Below are positions 52,413 to 63,787 of a DNA stretch of 64,000 bases, one piece after another. The notes under the pieces are model-generated. The model was given only the letters and a program-made list of their open reading frames with translations, was not told where the DNA came from and made no database searches. Source of the stretch: Clostridia bacterium (GTDB taxonomy: Bacteria > Bacillota > Clostridia > Monoglobales > Monoglobaceae); NCBI GenBank assembly GCA_017397725.1, contig JAFQIA010000008.1, positions 1 through 64,000 on the forward strand. Direction: 5' to 3'. A program made the position numbers and the translations under genes. Numbering within the stretch: position 1 is the stretch's first letter; each line of letters begins with the position of its first letter.

Positions 52413-53024
52413 ATGGATATGCTAAGCTATGAAAAGAAGTATCTGAATCAAGGTTATCAAGCGATTGCCGGTGTGGATGAGGTTGGGCGTGGTCCTTTGG
52501 CAGGCCCGGTTTGTGCCGCAGCAGTGATTCTGCCGGCGGGGCTGGTGATTGAGGGAATCAACGATTCCAAAAAGCTGACCGAAAAAAAGAGAGAGGCGCT
52601 TTATGACATCATTGCCAAAGAGGCGGTTGCTTGGTCGGTTGCCTATGTAGAGCCGGAAATCATTGATGAAATCAATATTCGACAGGCAACCCATCGTGCG
52701 ATGCAGATGGCGGTAGATGGCCTCAATGTTCCTGCAGACTTTTTGCTGGTGGACGGCAATGATCATATTCCCTTTACGGTGGATTCGGAATATATTATCA
52801 AGGGAGATGCCAATTCCCAATCCATTGCGGCGGCATCCATTATGGCAAAGGTGAGCAGAGACCGCTACATGGTAGAAATGGATGCGGTCTATCCCCAGTA
52901 TGGCTTTGCCAAACACAAAGGCTATGGAACCCAGCTCCATATGGAGGGAATTCGCAGCGCGGGACTTTGCCCGTTGCACCGCAGAAGCTTTATCACAGCA
53001 AAGGTGTTGGGAAAACATGAGTAG
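52413..53024 (+). CDS. rnhB: Ribonuclease HII
   Basis: 203 residues. Cleaves RNA in RNA-DNA hybrids and single misincorporated ribonucleotides. Catalytic Asp22 and Glu23 in GVDEVGRGPLAGP, Asp114 in LLVDGND, and a later Asp in VEMDAVYP. AAGGAGG precedes the ATG; a second ATG is two codons later. Overlaps yraN by 8 bp. Confidence 0.96.
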   Translation: MDMLSYEKKYLNQGYQAIAGVDEVGRGPLAGPVCAAAVILPAGLVIEGINDSKKLTEKKREALYDIIAKEAVAWSVAYVEPEIIDEINIRQATHRAMQMAVDGLNVPADFLLVDGNDHIPFTVDSEYIIKGDANSQSIAAASIMAKVSRDRYMVEMDAVYPQYGFAKHKGYGTQLHMEGIRSAGLCPLHRRSFITAKVLGKHE

Positions 53025-53400
53025 ATACAACAAAAATCTTGGAGATTTTGGAGAGTATGTTGCGGCGGATTTTCTTTCTGCCAAAGGATATCGGGTTTTG
53101 GAACAGAACTATCGTACACGTGGCGGCGAACTGGATTTGATTGTGGAAGATAGGAAGTGGCTGATTTTCGTGGAGGTAAAAACTCGTAGCAACACCGCGT
53201 TTGGGCTTCCCGCTGAGGCGGTGGATTACCGCAAACAACAACACATGCTTTCAGCAGCGCGCGGGTATCTCCAACATCATCCAACGAATAAGGAAATCCG
53301 ATTTGATGTGATTGAAGTTCTTGCGACTATTTGTGAAGATACTCCACGCCTTAATCACATCCACCATATTGAAAATATTGTTATGGAGGGAATTTGTTGA
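53017..53400 (+). CDS. yraN: YraN family endonuclease-like protein (UPF0102)
   Basis: 127 residues, restriction-endonuclease-like fold: GDFGEYVAADFLSAKGY, then GGELDLIVEDRKWLIFVEVK with the D-ExK pattern of PD-(D/E)xK nucleases. Function in the cell not settled. The frame continues upstream inside rnhB, but the ATG at 53017, overlapping the rnhB stop, begins the conserved part. Confidence 0.9.
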   Translation: MSRYNKNLGDFGEYVAADFLSAKGYRVLEQNYRTRGGELDLIVEDRKWLIFVEVKTRSNTAFGLPAEAVDYRKQQHMLSAARGYLQHHPTNKEIRFDVIEVLATICEDTPRLNHIHHIENIVMEGIC

Positions 53401-54362
53401 AACCACAAATTTTTGATTTGCATTGTGATACCGCCCTTGAAATGGTGCTTAAGGAACAACCCCTAAAGCAAAATAACCTCCATCTGGATTTAACACGGAT
53501 GGAGGAATACGACGGATATATTCAGGTTTTTGCAGCGTTTGTGGACAAAAAAAGTATTCGTGTTACTCCTATGGAACATTGCCTTTCTTTGCTGAAAAAA
53601 CTGCATACAGAAATCGAAGAAAACAAGGAAACGATTTCCTTGATTCGAACTGTGCAGGATTTGGAAAGGGTCAAAGAGGGTAAGGGGCTTGGTGCAATCC
53701 TTTCTTTAGAGGGGGGAGAAGCGCTTCACGGGAGTCTGAATGCCCTATGGATGTATTATCAGCTTGGTGTTCGGCTGATTACCTTAACTTGGAATTGGAG
53801 CAACGAGCTTGCAGACGGGATTATGGAAGAGCGAGGAGGAGGCTTGACGGATTTTGGGAAGCAAGCCGTTGCTATGATGGAAGAATTGGGGATTCTGGTG
53901 GATGTATCCCATCTTTCGATCAAAGGATTCTGGGATGTGGCAGAAGTCACCCAAAAACCCTTTGTGGCGTCTCACTCGTGCGTACAGGCACTCTGCAAGC
54001 ATCCGCGGAACTTAAGTGATGCACAAATTGATTGCTTGGTTGCAAGACGAGGTGGAATGGGGATTAACTTTTTCCCGGAATTTCTTTCGGACGATGGGGA
54101 ATGTTCTATCCGGCAAATCCTTTCTCATATGGAATATGTTTTGGAACGAGGCGGAGAAAATATACTGGGTATCGGTTCTGATTTTGATGGTGTTTCTGCG
54201 CTTCCCCAAGGGATGCAGGGCGTTGAGGATATCCATGCTTTGATTCTTGGGATGCAAAGGTTCGGGTTTTCTCAAAAATTGATAGAAAAGATTCTTTTTG
54301 ACAACTTTCATAGGATTTTTGCGGAAAGTTTACCGGACGCAAGGAAAGTTTATGCAAAATAA
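53397..54362 (+). CDS. M19 family membrane dipeptidase
   Basis: 321 residues, TIM-barrel zinc dipeptidase. Motifs: DLHCDTALEM at the N-terminus, LSLEGGEAL, DVSHLSIKGFWDV, ASHSCVQALCKHPRNL and GIGSDFDG. The start is TTG: GGAGGG at 53385-53390 is 6 bp before TTG 53397 and 3 bp before TTG 53394, and no ATG exists before the first motif. The TTG overlaps the yraN stop, so translation is coupled. Confidence 0.9.
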   Translation: MKPQIFDLHCDTALEMVLKEQPLKQNNLHLDLTRMEEYDGYIQVFAAFVDKKSIRVTPMEHCLSLLKKLHTEIEENKETISLIRTVQDLERVKEGKGLGAILSLEGGEALHGSLNALWMYYQLGVRLITLTWNWSNELADGIMEERGGGLTDFGKQAVAMMEELGILVDVSHLSIKGFWDVAEVTQKPFVASHSCVQALCKHPRNLSDAQIDCLVARRGGMGINFFPEFLSDDGECSIRQILSHMEYVLERGGENILGIGSDFDGVSALPQGMQGVEDIHALILGMQRFGFSQKLIEKILFDNFHRIFAESLPDARKVYAK

Positions 54363-54364
54363 CC

Positions 54365-54393
54365 TTGCTTTTTGGCAATAAATATAGTAAAAT
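54365..54393 (+). promoter_or_regulatory. Candidate promoter for the aminotransferase gene
   Basis: TTGCTT, 17-bp spacer, TAAAAT, 38 bp before the start. Confidence 0.65.
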
Positions 54394-54430
54394 AATAGTT
54401 AGCTTGTTTTTAGTTGGAGGTTTATAGAAT

Positions 54431-55633
54431 ATGGAATTGCGAATTTCGGAGAAAGCCAAGTCGATTAGTCCCTCCCCGACCCTGGCGATTGACTCAAAAT
54501 TCAAACAAATGAAACAACAAGGCATTCCGGTAGTCGGCTTTGGTGCAGGCGAGCCGGATTTTGATACGCCTGATAATATTAAAGAAGCAGGTATTACTGC
54601 AATCCAGGAGAATTTTACCCGTTACACACCGGCATCCGGTACCATTGACTTAAAGCGCGCAATTTGTTGCAAGGTCAAGGCGGACACCGGTCTGGAATAT
54701 ACCACCGACAATGTGATTGTATGTAACGGCGGCAAGCACGCCCTGACCAACACTTTTATGGCAATTTTGAATCCGGGGGATGAAGTGATTATTCCTGCAC
54801 CCTACTGGGTAAGCTATCCGGAAATGGTCAAGATGGCAGATGGTGTTCCTGTATACATCGATACCAAAGAAGAGGATGATTTCAAATTCAGCATTGCACA
54901 GCTTAAGGCGGCTTGTACAGAAAAAACCCGTGCGTTGGTACTGAATACCCCCAGCAATCCCACAGGAATGGTTTATAACGAAGAGGAATTGAAAGCCATT
55001 GCTGAGTTTGCAGTTGCACATCAAATTTATATCATCTTTGATGAGATTTATGAGAAGTTGATCTATGAAGGAAAGCATGTGAATATTGCAACCCTCAATG
55101 ATGAGGCACGCAAGCTGACTATTATCATCAATGGTATGGCAAAGACTTATGCAATGACCGGTTGGAGAATCGGTTACGCAGTTGCAGAAGCACCGATTAT
55201 TAAGGCGATGAGCAATATCCAGAGTCATGCAACCTCAAACCCCAACTCTATTGCGCAAAGAGCATCGGTAGAAGCCATCAACGGCGACCAGAGCATCATT
55301 GATGTGATGAAACAGGAATATGTCAAACGCAGAGATTATATGGTTGAGCGCATCAACAGTATTGATGGTTTGAGCTGTCGTGTTCCTCATGGCGCATTTT
55401 ACATTTTTATGAATGTAAAAGAGGTGCTTAACAAGGAGCATTACGGAAAAATGATTCGCACTGCCAGCGATTTGTGTGAAGATATTCTGGAACGGGCATT
55501 GGTTGCTATGGTCCCCAGTGAGGGATTTGGTATCGATGGCTATGTAAGACTGTCCTATGCAACCTCAATGGAAGTAATTCAAACCGGTCTTGACCGAATT
55601 GAAGCATACCTCCAAGGGAAATGCACAAAATAA
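54431..55633 (+). CDS. Class I/II pyridoxal-phosphate aminotransferase, aspartate type
   Basis: 400 residues. Fold type I; pyridoxal Lys238 in NGMAKTYAMTGWRIGY, the GAGEPDFDTP start motif, NTPSNPTG and the C-terminal YVRLSYAT with the carboxylate Arg. This pattern matches Bacillus-type AspB (Igamma). Makes aspartate from oxaloacetate with glutamate as donor. Followed 13 bp later by proC. Confidence 0.92.
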   Translation: MELRISEKAKSISPSPTLAIDSKFKQMKQQGIPVVGFGAGEPDFDTPDNIKEAGITAIQENFTRYTPASGTIDLKRAICCKVKADTGLEYTTDNVIVCNGGKHALTNTFMAILNPGDEVIIPAPYWVSYPEMVKMADGVPVYIDTKEEDDFKFSIAQLKAACTEKTRALVLNTPSNPTGMVYNEEELKAIAEFAVAHQIYIIFDEIYEKLIYEGKHVNIATLNDEARKLTIIINGMAKTYAMTGWRIGYAVAEAPIIKAMSNIQSHATSNPNSIAQRASVEAINGDQSIIDVMKQEYVKRRDYMVERINSIDGLSCRVPHGAFYIFMNVKEVLNKEHYGKMIRTASDLCEDILERALVAMVPSEGFGIDGYVRLSYATSMEVIQTGLDRIEAYLQGKCTK

Positions 55634-55646
55634 GGGGGAAATCCCG

Positions 55647-56438
55647 ATGAAAATTGGATTGATCGGCGCCGGAAATATGGCATCTGCCTTGCTTGGCGGA
55701 ATGCTCAAATCCAAAATGGTAAAGGCAGAAGATGTGATTATTTCCGACAAGGATTCTGCCAAGCTTTCCATTTGGAAAGAGCAAGGCGTTGTAGTCTGCG
55801 AGGATAACCGCCTTGTAGAAGAAAAAAGTGACTTGATTATCTTTGCGGTAAAGCCCAACATCATCCAAATGGTTATGGAACAGATGCAAGGCGATACCTC
55901 AAAAATATATCTGTCTATTGCCGCAGGTGTGACCCTTGCTTTTATGGAACAATGTATGGGCGCAGACAAAAAATTGGTGCGCACCATGCCCAACACGCCG
56001 GCAATGGTGGGTTGCGGAATGACGGTGGTTGCACCGAATAAAAATATCACTAAGGCAGAAGAAGAGAAGATTCTTAATCTGCTTGGTAGTATCGGGGATG
56101 CAATGATTCTTCCGGAAAAGGAACTGGAAATCGCAACTGCACTCCACGGTAGCAGCCCTGCCTATGTGTATATGATGTTGGACGCTATGGCGGATGCAGG
56201 TGTGCGTTATGGACTGACCAAAGCCAATGCCTTGCGCCTTGCCGCAAAAGCGGTGGAGGGGAGCGCAAAAATGGTACTGGAAACAGGGATTCATCCACAA
56301 CAATTAAAGGACAATGTTTGTTCCCCCGGTGGAACTACTATTGCGGCGGTCAATGAACTGGAACGTACCGGATTTTGTTCTTCTCTGCAAGCAGGAATCG
56401 ATGCTTGCATCAAAAGAAATCAAGAAATGAAACAATAA
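55647..56438 (+). CDS. proC: Pyrroline-5-carboxylate reductase
   Basis: 263 residues. Last step of proline synthesis. NAD(P)-binding GLIGAGNMASALLGG at the N-terminus, VRTMPNTPAMVG, and the C-terminal signature SPGGTTIAAVNELE. The frame extends upstream into the aminotransferase gene, but AAGGGGGAA fixes the ATG at 55647. Not linked to proA at 41006. Confidence 0.96.
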   Translation: MKIGLIGAGNMASALLGGMLKSKMVKAEDVIISDKDSAKLSIWKEQGVVVCEDNRLVEEKSDLIIFAVKPNIIQMVMEQMQGDTSKIYLSIAAGVTLAFMEQCMGADKKLVRTMPNTPAMVGCGMTVVAPNKNITKAEEEKILNLLGSIGDAMILPEKELEIATALHGSSPAYVYMMLDAMADAGVRYGLTKANALRLAAKAVEGSAKMVLETGIHPQQLKDNVCSPGGTTIAAVNELERTGFCSSLQAGIDACIKRNQEMKQ

Positions 56439-56465
56439 AAAAGCTCGGCAATGCCGAGCTTTTTT
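56437..56465. terminator. Bidirectional terminator after proC
   Basis: AAAAAAGCTCGGC - AAT - GCCGAGCTTTTTT, lying between convergent genes; the left arm starts in the proC stop. Confidence 0.92.
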
Positions 56466-56476
56466 GTGTTCTTATC

Positions 56477-56929
56477 TTATTTCTTTGCCAGATTGATGAC
56501 CAGATAAATGAAAGCACCTACCAGATACACACCAATCAATGCCATGGGAATCCAAACATTCCAATAAGAAGATACCATCAAGGAAGCGTTTCCGGTAATG
56601 GTACGGAGCAGGCTTTCCAAAGGCATCCGCAGTTTGTTGTAAAGTGCCAGCCACAGGCTAACCAAGGCGCAAACCGCGGTAAAGATTGCATAGTGATTGG
56701 CGCGGCTTGTGTTTTTAATTACCTGTGTCTTTCCAAGAATAAAAAGGGCAATGGCACCCAGCGCAAACACTCCGGTCAAAACCCATGCCATAGGCTGAAT
56801 CATCATCAGGGTATTTACATAGTGGGATGCACGGTAGATTGCGGTCAAAGCCAGAATACCAACCACGCCCCAAGTCAGGTTAATCATATACCAATTTGTT
56901 AATTTTTCATTTCTTTCATGCTTACTCAT
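56477..56929 (-). CDS. Small integral membrane protein, function unknown
   Basis: 150 residues with four hydrophobic stretches (about 14-33, 44-66, 78-98, 121-147). I do not recognise a family. The soluble loops are short and mostly polar. AGAAAGGAAA precedes the ATG. It follows rsmE by 24 bp on the same strand, so it ends the dnaK-prmA-rsmE gene string and is probably co-transcribed. Confidence 0.75.
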   Translation of the reverse strand: MSKHERNEKLTNWYMINLTWGVVGILALTAIYRASHYVNTLMMIQPMAWVLTGVFALGAIALFILGKTQVIKNTSRANHYAIFTAVCALVSLWLALYNKLRMPLESLLRTITGNASLMVSSYWNVWIPMALIGVYLVGAFIYLVINLAKK

Positions 56930-56953
56930 TTGTAGTTTCCTTTCTGTTATGGA

Positions 56954-57697
56954 TTAAAGTTCATTCTTTTCATACATAATCATCGAGAGCATTGAGGATG
57001 CAACCGTTTCGGTACGCAAAATTCTTCTGCCAAGACCTACCAAGCTTAGTCCTGCATCTTTTGCAATTTCAGCCTCTGCGTCGGAAAATCCACCCTCCGG
57101 ACCAATCAGGATTCCTACGGTCTTAAAATCCTTTTCCCTCAGTGTGGCTTTTAAGGAAGATTCACCTTGATGTCCTAAAATCTCGTAAGGCATCAATGCT
57201 AAATCCATCGTTTTCATTTCTGCAATCGCCTGTTTTAAGGTCATTGCAGGAAGTACCTCGGGGACTTTTCCACGCCCGCATTGCTTTGCGGCCTCCAGAG
57301 CAACCTTGTTCCAACGTTTTAATTTTTCCGTCTCTTTTTTGCCCTGTTCCAGCTTTGCAACACAACGATCCAAAGCCGTAGGAACGATGGCGGAAGCACC
57401 AAGCTCCACGGATTTTTGGATGATGGACTCCATCTTTCCGGATTTGGGAATCCCTTGAAAAATGGTAACCGAAATCTGTGGTTCCTGCTTGGAATAGGTT
57501 TTGTCAAGAATTTGTGCACGACATTCCTTTGGGTCAATTTGAATCAGTTTGGCAAGGTATTCATAGCCGCTGCCGTCAAACAAAAGAATCTCATCGCCAA
57601 GTTCCATTCGGAGAACACGGGTGATGTGTGCGGCATCTTCCAAAATGCAGGCAATATCATCTTTGATATTCTGCGGTTCTGTAAAAAAACGGCGCAT
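56954..57697 (-). CDS. rsmE: 16S rRNA (uracil1498-N3)-methyltransferase
   Basis: 247 residues. SPOUT knot enzyme with N-terminal PUA-like domain (MRRFFTEPQNI, then ITRVLRMELGDEILLFDG). SAM knot motifs GPEGGFSDAE and LGRRILRTETVASS. Follows prmA as in most Firmicutes. AGGAGG sets the ATG. Confidence 0.96.
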   Translation of the reverse strand: MRRFFTEPQNIKDDIACILEDAAHITRVLRMELGDEILLFDGSGYEYLAKLIQIDPKECRAQILDKTYSKQEPQISVTIFQGIPKSGKMESIIQKSVELGASAIVPTALDRCVAKLEQGKKETEKLKRWNKVALEAAKQCGRGKVPEVLPAMTLKQAIAEMKTMDLALMPYEILGHQGESSLKATLREKDFKTVGILIGPEGGFSDAEAEIAKDAGLSLVGLGRRILRTETVASSMLSMIMYEKNEL

Positions 57698-57783
57698 AAA
57701 TCAACCTCCTGTCAAAGGTTCTTTTTTTATTTTACCATACCAAGCGGGATTTGCAAGAGGATTTCTTAAAATCCGGAAAAATG

Positions 57784-58743
57784 TTAACGAGCTGTAACAC
57801 AAGCCCAATCGGTTTCTTTTCGTACTTCAACCAAGGTAAAGCCTGCATTGGTTAATGCAGTGGTTACTTCCTCCAACCGCTCTAAAATAATGCCAGAGCA
57901 GATGAAGATGCCGTCAGGCTTCATAAATTGGCGTACAAAGGACGAGAGTGCGATGATGACATCTGCCACAATGTTTGCAAGAACCACATCATAGGTGCCA
58001 AGTTCTTCTCTGACAGAGGCATCAGTAAGCACGTCTGCCGCAAAGGCGTGGTAGTTCTCTTTGCAAAGCCCATTGAGCGCCAGATTGCTGTATGCTACAT
58101 CGATAGCATTGGCATCAATGTCAACGGCAACGGCATTTTTTGCACCCAGCAGAAGGGCGATGATGGATAAAATTCCCGAACCGCAGCCCAAATCCAGAAC
58201 GGTATCGCCGGATTTGAGGTGTTTTTCGATTTCTTCAATACAAAAACGGGTGCTTGGGTGAGAGCCGGTACCAAAGCTCATTCCGGGATTTACGGTAAAG
58301 ACGGTGCGTCCGTCGGTGTCCTCCACGGTTTCCCAAGCGGGTTTGATCAATACTTTTTCGCCCACAGGAATGGGGTGGAAGTACTGTTTCCAGATTTCGG
58401 ACCAGTCCTCGTCCTTGACAGAATCGGAGGAAACAGAAAGAGAACCAAAGATGTTCTCTGTGTCCATAGTCTTCAATTCCTTCATCGAAGATTGCACAGC
58501 GGCAAGCTGTTCAAGTCCCGCTGCACCGTCGCTTAAGTAAAGGGTGATGGTGGTATCGGCATTTTTCAGTTGTTCCAATGTTTCATCCACATAATCCCAA
58601 TATTTGCGGTTTTCCTCTAAAAATTCCTTAAAATCATCCTTGTCAGAAATCTCAATCCCGTTGATACCGAGGTTGAGCAAACGACCGCTGACAGGGTCAA
58701 TACCCTCTGCGGTGGTGGTAATGGTTACTTTAATCCAATCCAT
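57784..58743 (-). CDS. prmA: Ribosomal protein L11 methyltransferase
   Basis: 319 residues. N-terminal substrate domain (about 1-140), then a class I SAM domain: GMSFGTGSHPSTRF, LDLGCGSGILSI, AVDIDANAIDVA and VLANIVADV. Trimethylates L11. Located between dnaJ and rsmE as usual. Confidence 0.96.
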   Translation of the reverse strand: MDWIKVTITTTAEGIDPVSGRLLNLGINGIEISDKDDFKEFLEENRKYWDYVDETLEQLKNADTTITLYLSDGAAGLEQLAAVQSSMKELKTMDTENIFGSLSVSSDSVKDEDWSEIWKQYFHPIPVGEKVLIKPAWETVEDTDGRTVFTVNPGMSFGTGSHPSTRFCIEEIEKHLKSGDTVLDLGCGSGILSIIALLLGAKNAVAVDIDANAIDVAYSNLALNGLCKENYHAFAADVLTDASVREELGTYDVVLANIVADVIIALSSFVRQFMKPDGIFICSGIILERLEEVTTALTNAGFTLVEVRKETDWACVTAR

Positions 58744-58769
58744 AGTTTTCTCCTTTAATCACGAATAAG

Positions 58770-58799
58770 CCAAAACGCCGGCGAAATGTCGGCGTTTGG
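58770..58799 (-). terminator. Hairpin between dnaJ and prmA
   Basis: On the minus strand CCAAACGCCGAC - loop - GCCGGCGTTTTGG, with one mismatch-like pair and a weak T tail, 5 bp after the dnaJ stop. Partial termination would lower prmA relative to the chaperones. Confidence 0.6.
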
Positions 58800-58803
58800 T
58801 ATT

Positions 58804-59949
58804 TTACTTAAAAACCTCTTTCATTTTTTCGAAAAAGCTCTTGCTTTGCTTGTATTTGGAAGGGTCCACATTTTCATCAAAGGTCTTGAGCAAATCCTTT
58901 TGCTTTTCATTGAGACCCTTGGGGATTTCTACTGTGATGGTAACATATTGGTCACCACGCTGAGAAGAATTGATCTTCGGTACGCCCTTTCCACGCAGGC
59001 GGAATACGGTGCCGGGTTGTGTTCCCTCAGGAATTTGGTAGGAAACCTTGCCATCAATGGTGGGAACTTGAACCTCAGCGCCCAGCGTTGCTTGCACAAA
59101 GGAAATGGGATAGTCGCAAAGAATGTCATAACCCTGGCGCACAAACAGCTTGTGTCTGCGTACCCGGATATTCAAAACCAAATCTCCGTTTGCACCGCCG
59201 CGGATTCCGGTATCACCTTCGCCCCGTACATAAACCTGTTGACCGTCATCAATACCTGCGGGAATCTTGACCCGTACCTTCTTGGGTTTGCGGACGGTTC
59301 CCTCGCCGTGACAGGATTTACAGGGATTTTTGATAATGGTACCCTTACCGCCACAGGAATCACAGGGACGAACGCTCTGGAAGTTACCAAAAGCGGTTCT
59401 CTGTACGGTACGAACCTGACCGGTTCCGTGACAGGTGGGACAGGTTTCGGGAGAACTGCCTTTTTCCGCTCCTGAACCGGAGCAGGAGGAACATTTTTCT
59501 AAATGGTTGACGGTGATATCCTTTTCCACCCCAAAGCAAGCCTCTTCAAAGGATAAATCTACGCTATAATTGAGGTCGCGGCCCCGTTGTGGAGCGTTGG
59601 GGTTACTGCGTTGACCACCAAAGCCACCGCCGAAAAAACTGCTGAAGATATCTCCCATATCAAATCCGTCAAAGCCGCCAAAACCGCCGCCGTAGCCACC
59701 GCCACCGCCGGCTGCAGGGTCAAATGCCGCATGGCCAAACTGGTCATAGCGTTGCTTTTTCTCTGCATCGCTCAAGACTTCATAAGCCTCGGTTGCTTCT
59801 CTGAATTTTGCTTCCGCGCCCTCTTTATCATCCGGATTCAGGTCGGGATGATATTTTTTTGCAAGCTTGCGGTATGCTTTTTTAATTTCGTCCCCGGTAG
59901 CGGATTTTGTCACTCCAAGGACTTCATAATAATCTCTTTTCTCTGCCAT
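58804..59949 (-). CDS. dnaJ: Chaperone DnaJ
   Basis: 381 residues. J-domain with HPD ([10 protein letters not shown]) at about 33, Gly/Phe-rich region at 75-115, four zinc-finger repeats [32 protein letters not shown], then the C-terminal substrate domains. Works with DnaK. The ATG at 59949 ([12 protein letters not shown]) follows GAGG; a TTG four codons earlier is in frame but unlikely. Confidence 0.97.
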   Translation of the reverse strand: MAEKRDYYEVLGVTKSATGDEIKKAYRKLAKKYHPDLNPDDKEGAEAKFREATEAYEVLSDAEKKQRYDQFGHAAFDPAAGGGGGYGGGFGGFDGFDMGDIFSSFFGGGFGGQRSNPNAPQRGRDLNYSVDLSFEEACFGVEKDITVNHLEKCSSCSGSGAEKGSSPETCPTCHGTGQVRTVQRTAFGNFQSVRPCDSCGGKGTIIKNPCKSCHGEGTVRKPKKVRVKIPAGIDDGQQVYVRGEGDTGIRGGANGDLVLNIRVRRHKLFVRQGYDILCDYPISFVQATLGAEVQVPTIDGKVSYQIPEGTQPGTVFRLRGKGVPKINSSQRGDQYVTITVEIPKGLNEKQKDLLKTFDENVDPSKYKQSKSFFEKMKEVFK

Positions 59950-59976
59950 AAATAACCTCACGATATGATGCGAAAT

Positions 59977-60000
59977 AGGCGGACAAAAAACTGCCCGCCT
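59977..60000 (-). promoter_or_regulatory. Small hairpin between dnaK and dnaJ
   Basis: AGGCGGGC - AGTTTTTT - GTCCGCCT on the minus strand, an 8-bp stem in the 65-bp gap. May act in message processing or mild termination between the two chaperone genes. Confidence 0.5.
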
Positions 60001-60014
60001 GTTTCTTGCGTTCG

Positions 60015-61850
<1,836 letters not shown>

Positions 61851-61881
61851 TCATCCTTTCATTTTTCGTTATATTCTTTGA

Positions 61882-62418
61882 TTAGTTGCTCACCTTTACC
61901 ATGGCGTGGCGAACAACCTTATCTTGATAGACATAGCCTTTCATCAGTTCTTCTAACACGGTGTTTTCTTCCTGATCACTTTCTTCTGTCATGACGGCGT
62001 TATGCTTTTCAGGGTCAAAGGGCTTGCCCACCGCATCCATTGGCAAAACACCGATGGCAGCAAGGGCATCCACAAATTGCTTTTGAATCATTTTGACGCC
62101 TTCCAGCACGTTTGCAGCCTCAGCGTCTTCAACCGAAACCGCCCGCTCCAGATTATCCAAAACCGGTAGCAGCTTTTCAACGGTATCGCAGACAGCGGTG
62201 CTATAAACCTCGCTTTTTTCACGCTGAGAACGTTTTTTGAAGTTGTCAAACTCCGCTGCAGTACGCATCAGTCTGTCAGTGAGGCTGGCAATCGATTCTT
62301 CTGCCAATTCTAAAGGTGTTTTTTCTTCAACCACCTCATCATCCGTTGTTTCGGTATCCGTGACCGTTTCCTCAACTTCATTTTGCAAGTTTTCCTCAGG
62401 ATTTGTATTTTGGCTCAT
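61882..62418 (-). CDS. grpE: Nucleotide exchange factor GrpE
   Basis: 178 residues. Acidic disordered start (rich in Glu/Thr/Asp), a long coiled coil (about 40-105 with DNFKKRSQREK), and the C-terminal beta-domain with the VLPMDAVGKPFDPEKHNAV motif and PYxxxGxxxxxRVxRHAMVKVS-like end (GYVYQDKVVRHAMVKVS). Starts directly at the hrcA stop behind AAAGGAG. Confidence 0.97.
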   Translation of the reverse strand: MSQNTNPEENLQNEVEETVTDTETTDDEVVEEKTPLELAEESIASLTDRLMRTAAEFDNFKKRSQREKSEVYSTAVCDTVEKLLPVLDNLERAVSVEDAEAANVLEGVKMIQKQFVDALAAIGVLPMDAVGKPFDPEKHNAVMTEESDQEENTVLEELMKGYVYQDKVVRHAMVKVSN

Positions 62419-63516
62419 TTACTCATCTCCTTTGCTGGTTTTTCCATTCAGTTGTTTCTGGATTGGCAACGGTTCGGTTTCAAATTCCTGACTCAGCATT
62501 TTTTCAAGCTGTTTGGAAAAGAATTCTACGCCAGAAACCACTCTTGCATAATCCATACGGACGGGCCCGACCACGCCAATGATACCGGTGAGGTTTGCCC
62601 CCGCTTTATAAGTTGAAAGAACAACGCTGTTGTTCTTTAACTGCGGCAGTTGATTTTCATCCCCGATAAATACTTTCACCTTTCCGTCGCTGATGGATGG
62701 AAGATGATTTACCAAAGACTCTAAACCTTGCTTATCATCAAAAAATTCAAAAATTTCTTTGATTTTGGTGATTTCGTTATATTCAGGAAAGCGGAGGATG
62801 TTGGAAGAACCCTCCATATAAATCTCTCGTCGGTCAATTTCAGAAATCGCCTCGTTGACCAGTTCCAGAACCGAGGACAAAATTTCGTGATTGTCGCCTA
62901 CGGCATTGATGACCTCGATTACACGATCCAGATTCATTTCAGAACGGGTATACCCAACCAGATGTTGATTCAGCGCCTGAGTGATTTCTTCGACCATTGT
63001 TTCGGAAATCGGCGTCTTTAACCGCAAAAGCTTGTTTTTAATCAAGCCGGAGCTGTCAGAAACAATCACCATCAAGGTTTTTCCATCCACCGAAACCAGT
63101 TTGATTGCCTTGATGACACCATAACTGATGGTGGGAAGCACGCCAAAGGTAGGAAGATTGGTGATGTTAGAAAAGGTAGCAGAAACATCTTTGACAATTT
63201 TGTCTAGTTCCCGAATCTTATGGAACATTGCGTCCTGCAATTGCTGAATCTCCGCATTGGTCATGCGATAACGCTCCATCAAGGAATCCACATAAAAGCG
63301 AAAGCCTTGACTGGACGGAATTCTACCGGAAGAGGTGTGGGGCTGTAACAGGAATCCCATTTCCTCCAAATCCCCCATCTCGTTACGGATGGTGGCAGGG
63401 CTTAAATTCAAATCGGTATTTTTGGCAATACTTCTGGACCCCACCGGTTCGGCGTTTTGAATATACCCCTCAACGATGGCACGCAATATGGACTTTTTTC
63501 GTTCATCCAACGGCAT
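62419..63516 (-). CDS. hrcA: Heat-inducible repressor HrcA
   Basis: 365 residues. Winged-helix domain at 1-85 (LSPATIRNEMGDLEEMGFL), GAF-like middle with insert. Binds the CIRCE operator just upstream and represses the whole operon. The first start choices are GTG 63522 and ATG 63516 in the same frame; GGAGG has 4 and 10 bp spacing to them. I give the ATG. Confidence 0.95.
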   Translation of the reverse strand: MPLDERKKSILRAIVEGYIQNAEPVGSRSIAKNTDLNLSPATIRNEMGDLEEMGFLLQPHTSSGRIPSSQGFRFYVDSLMERYRMTNAEIQQLQDAMFHKIRELDKIVKDVSATFSNITNLPTFGVLPTISYGVIKAIKLVSVDGKTLMVIVSDSSGLIKNKLLRLKTPISETMVEEITQALNQHLVGYTRSEMNLDRVIEVINAVGDNHEILSSVLELVNEAISEIDRREIYMEGSSNILRFPEYNEITKIKEIFEFFDDKQGLESLVNHLPSISDGKVKVFIGDENQLPQLKNNSVVLSTYKAGANLTGIIGVVGPVRMDYARVVSGVEFFSKQLEKMLSQEFETEPLPIQKQLNGKTSKGDE

Positions 63517-63543
63517 ATACACAACACCTCCGGTTTTATTTTG

Positions 63544-63570
63544 TTAGCACTCTACCCAAAGGAGTGCTAA
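63544..63570. promoter_or_regulatory. CIRCE operator
   Basis: TTAGCACTC, nine bases, GAGTGCTAA: exact match to the HrcA target palindrome, just downstream of the operon promoter and 28 bp before the hrcA ATG. Confidence 0.98.
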
Positions 63571-63582
63571 CACATTAGTGAT

Positions 63583-63611
63583 AGCATATCACGGACGGAA
63601 TATTTTGTCAA
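63583..63611 (-). promoter_or_regulatory. Promoter for the hrcA-grpE-dnaK-dnaJ operon
   Basis: Minus strand TTGACA (63611-63606), 17-bp spacer, TATGCT (63588-63583), then CIRCE at about the transcription start. Confidence 0.9.
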
Positions 63612-63712
63612 GGAATTTTGGGAAAAAGATGCACAAAGAAACAAAAGGAAACCCCTTTGTTTTTGCCGAGTTTTATAGTCGGTGGGAATGGATGGAAAGT
63701 TCTCAAAAGGGG

Positions 63713-63741
63713 TTGCAATCACAACATAAGCGTGATACAAT
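63713..63741 (+). promoter_or_regulatory. Promoter for uvrB
   Basis: TTGCAA, 17-bp spacer, TACAAT, 46 bp before the start codon; no obvious SOS box is visible around it. Confidence 0.78.
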
Positions 63742-63787
63742 AGATTGTTAAGATAGGATCAAATTATAAATATATGAGGTATGGAAT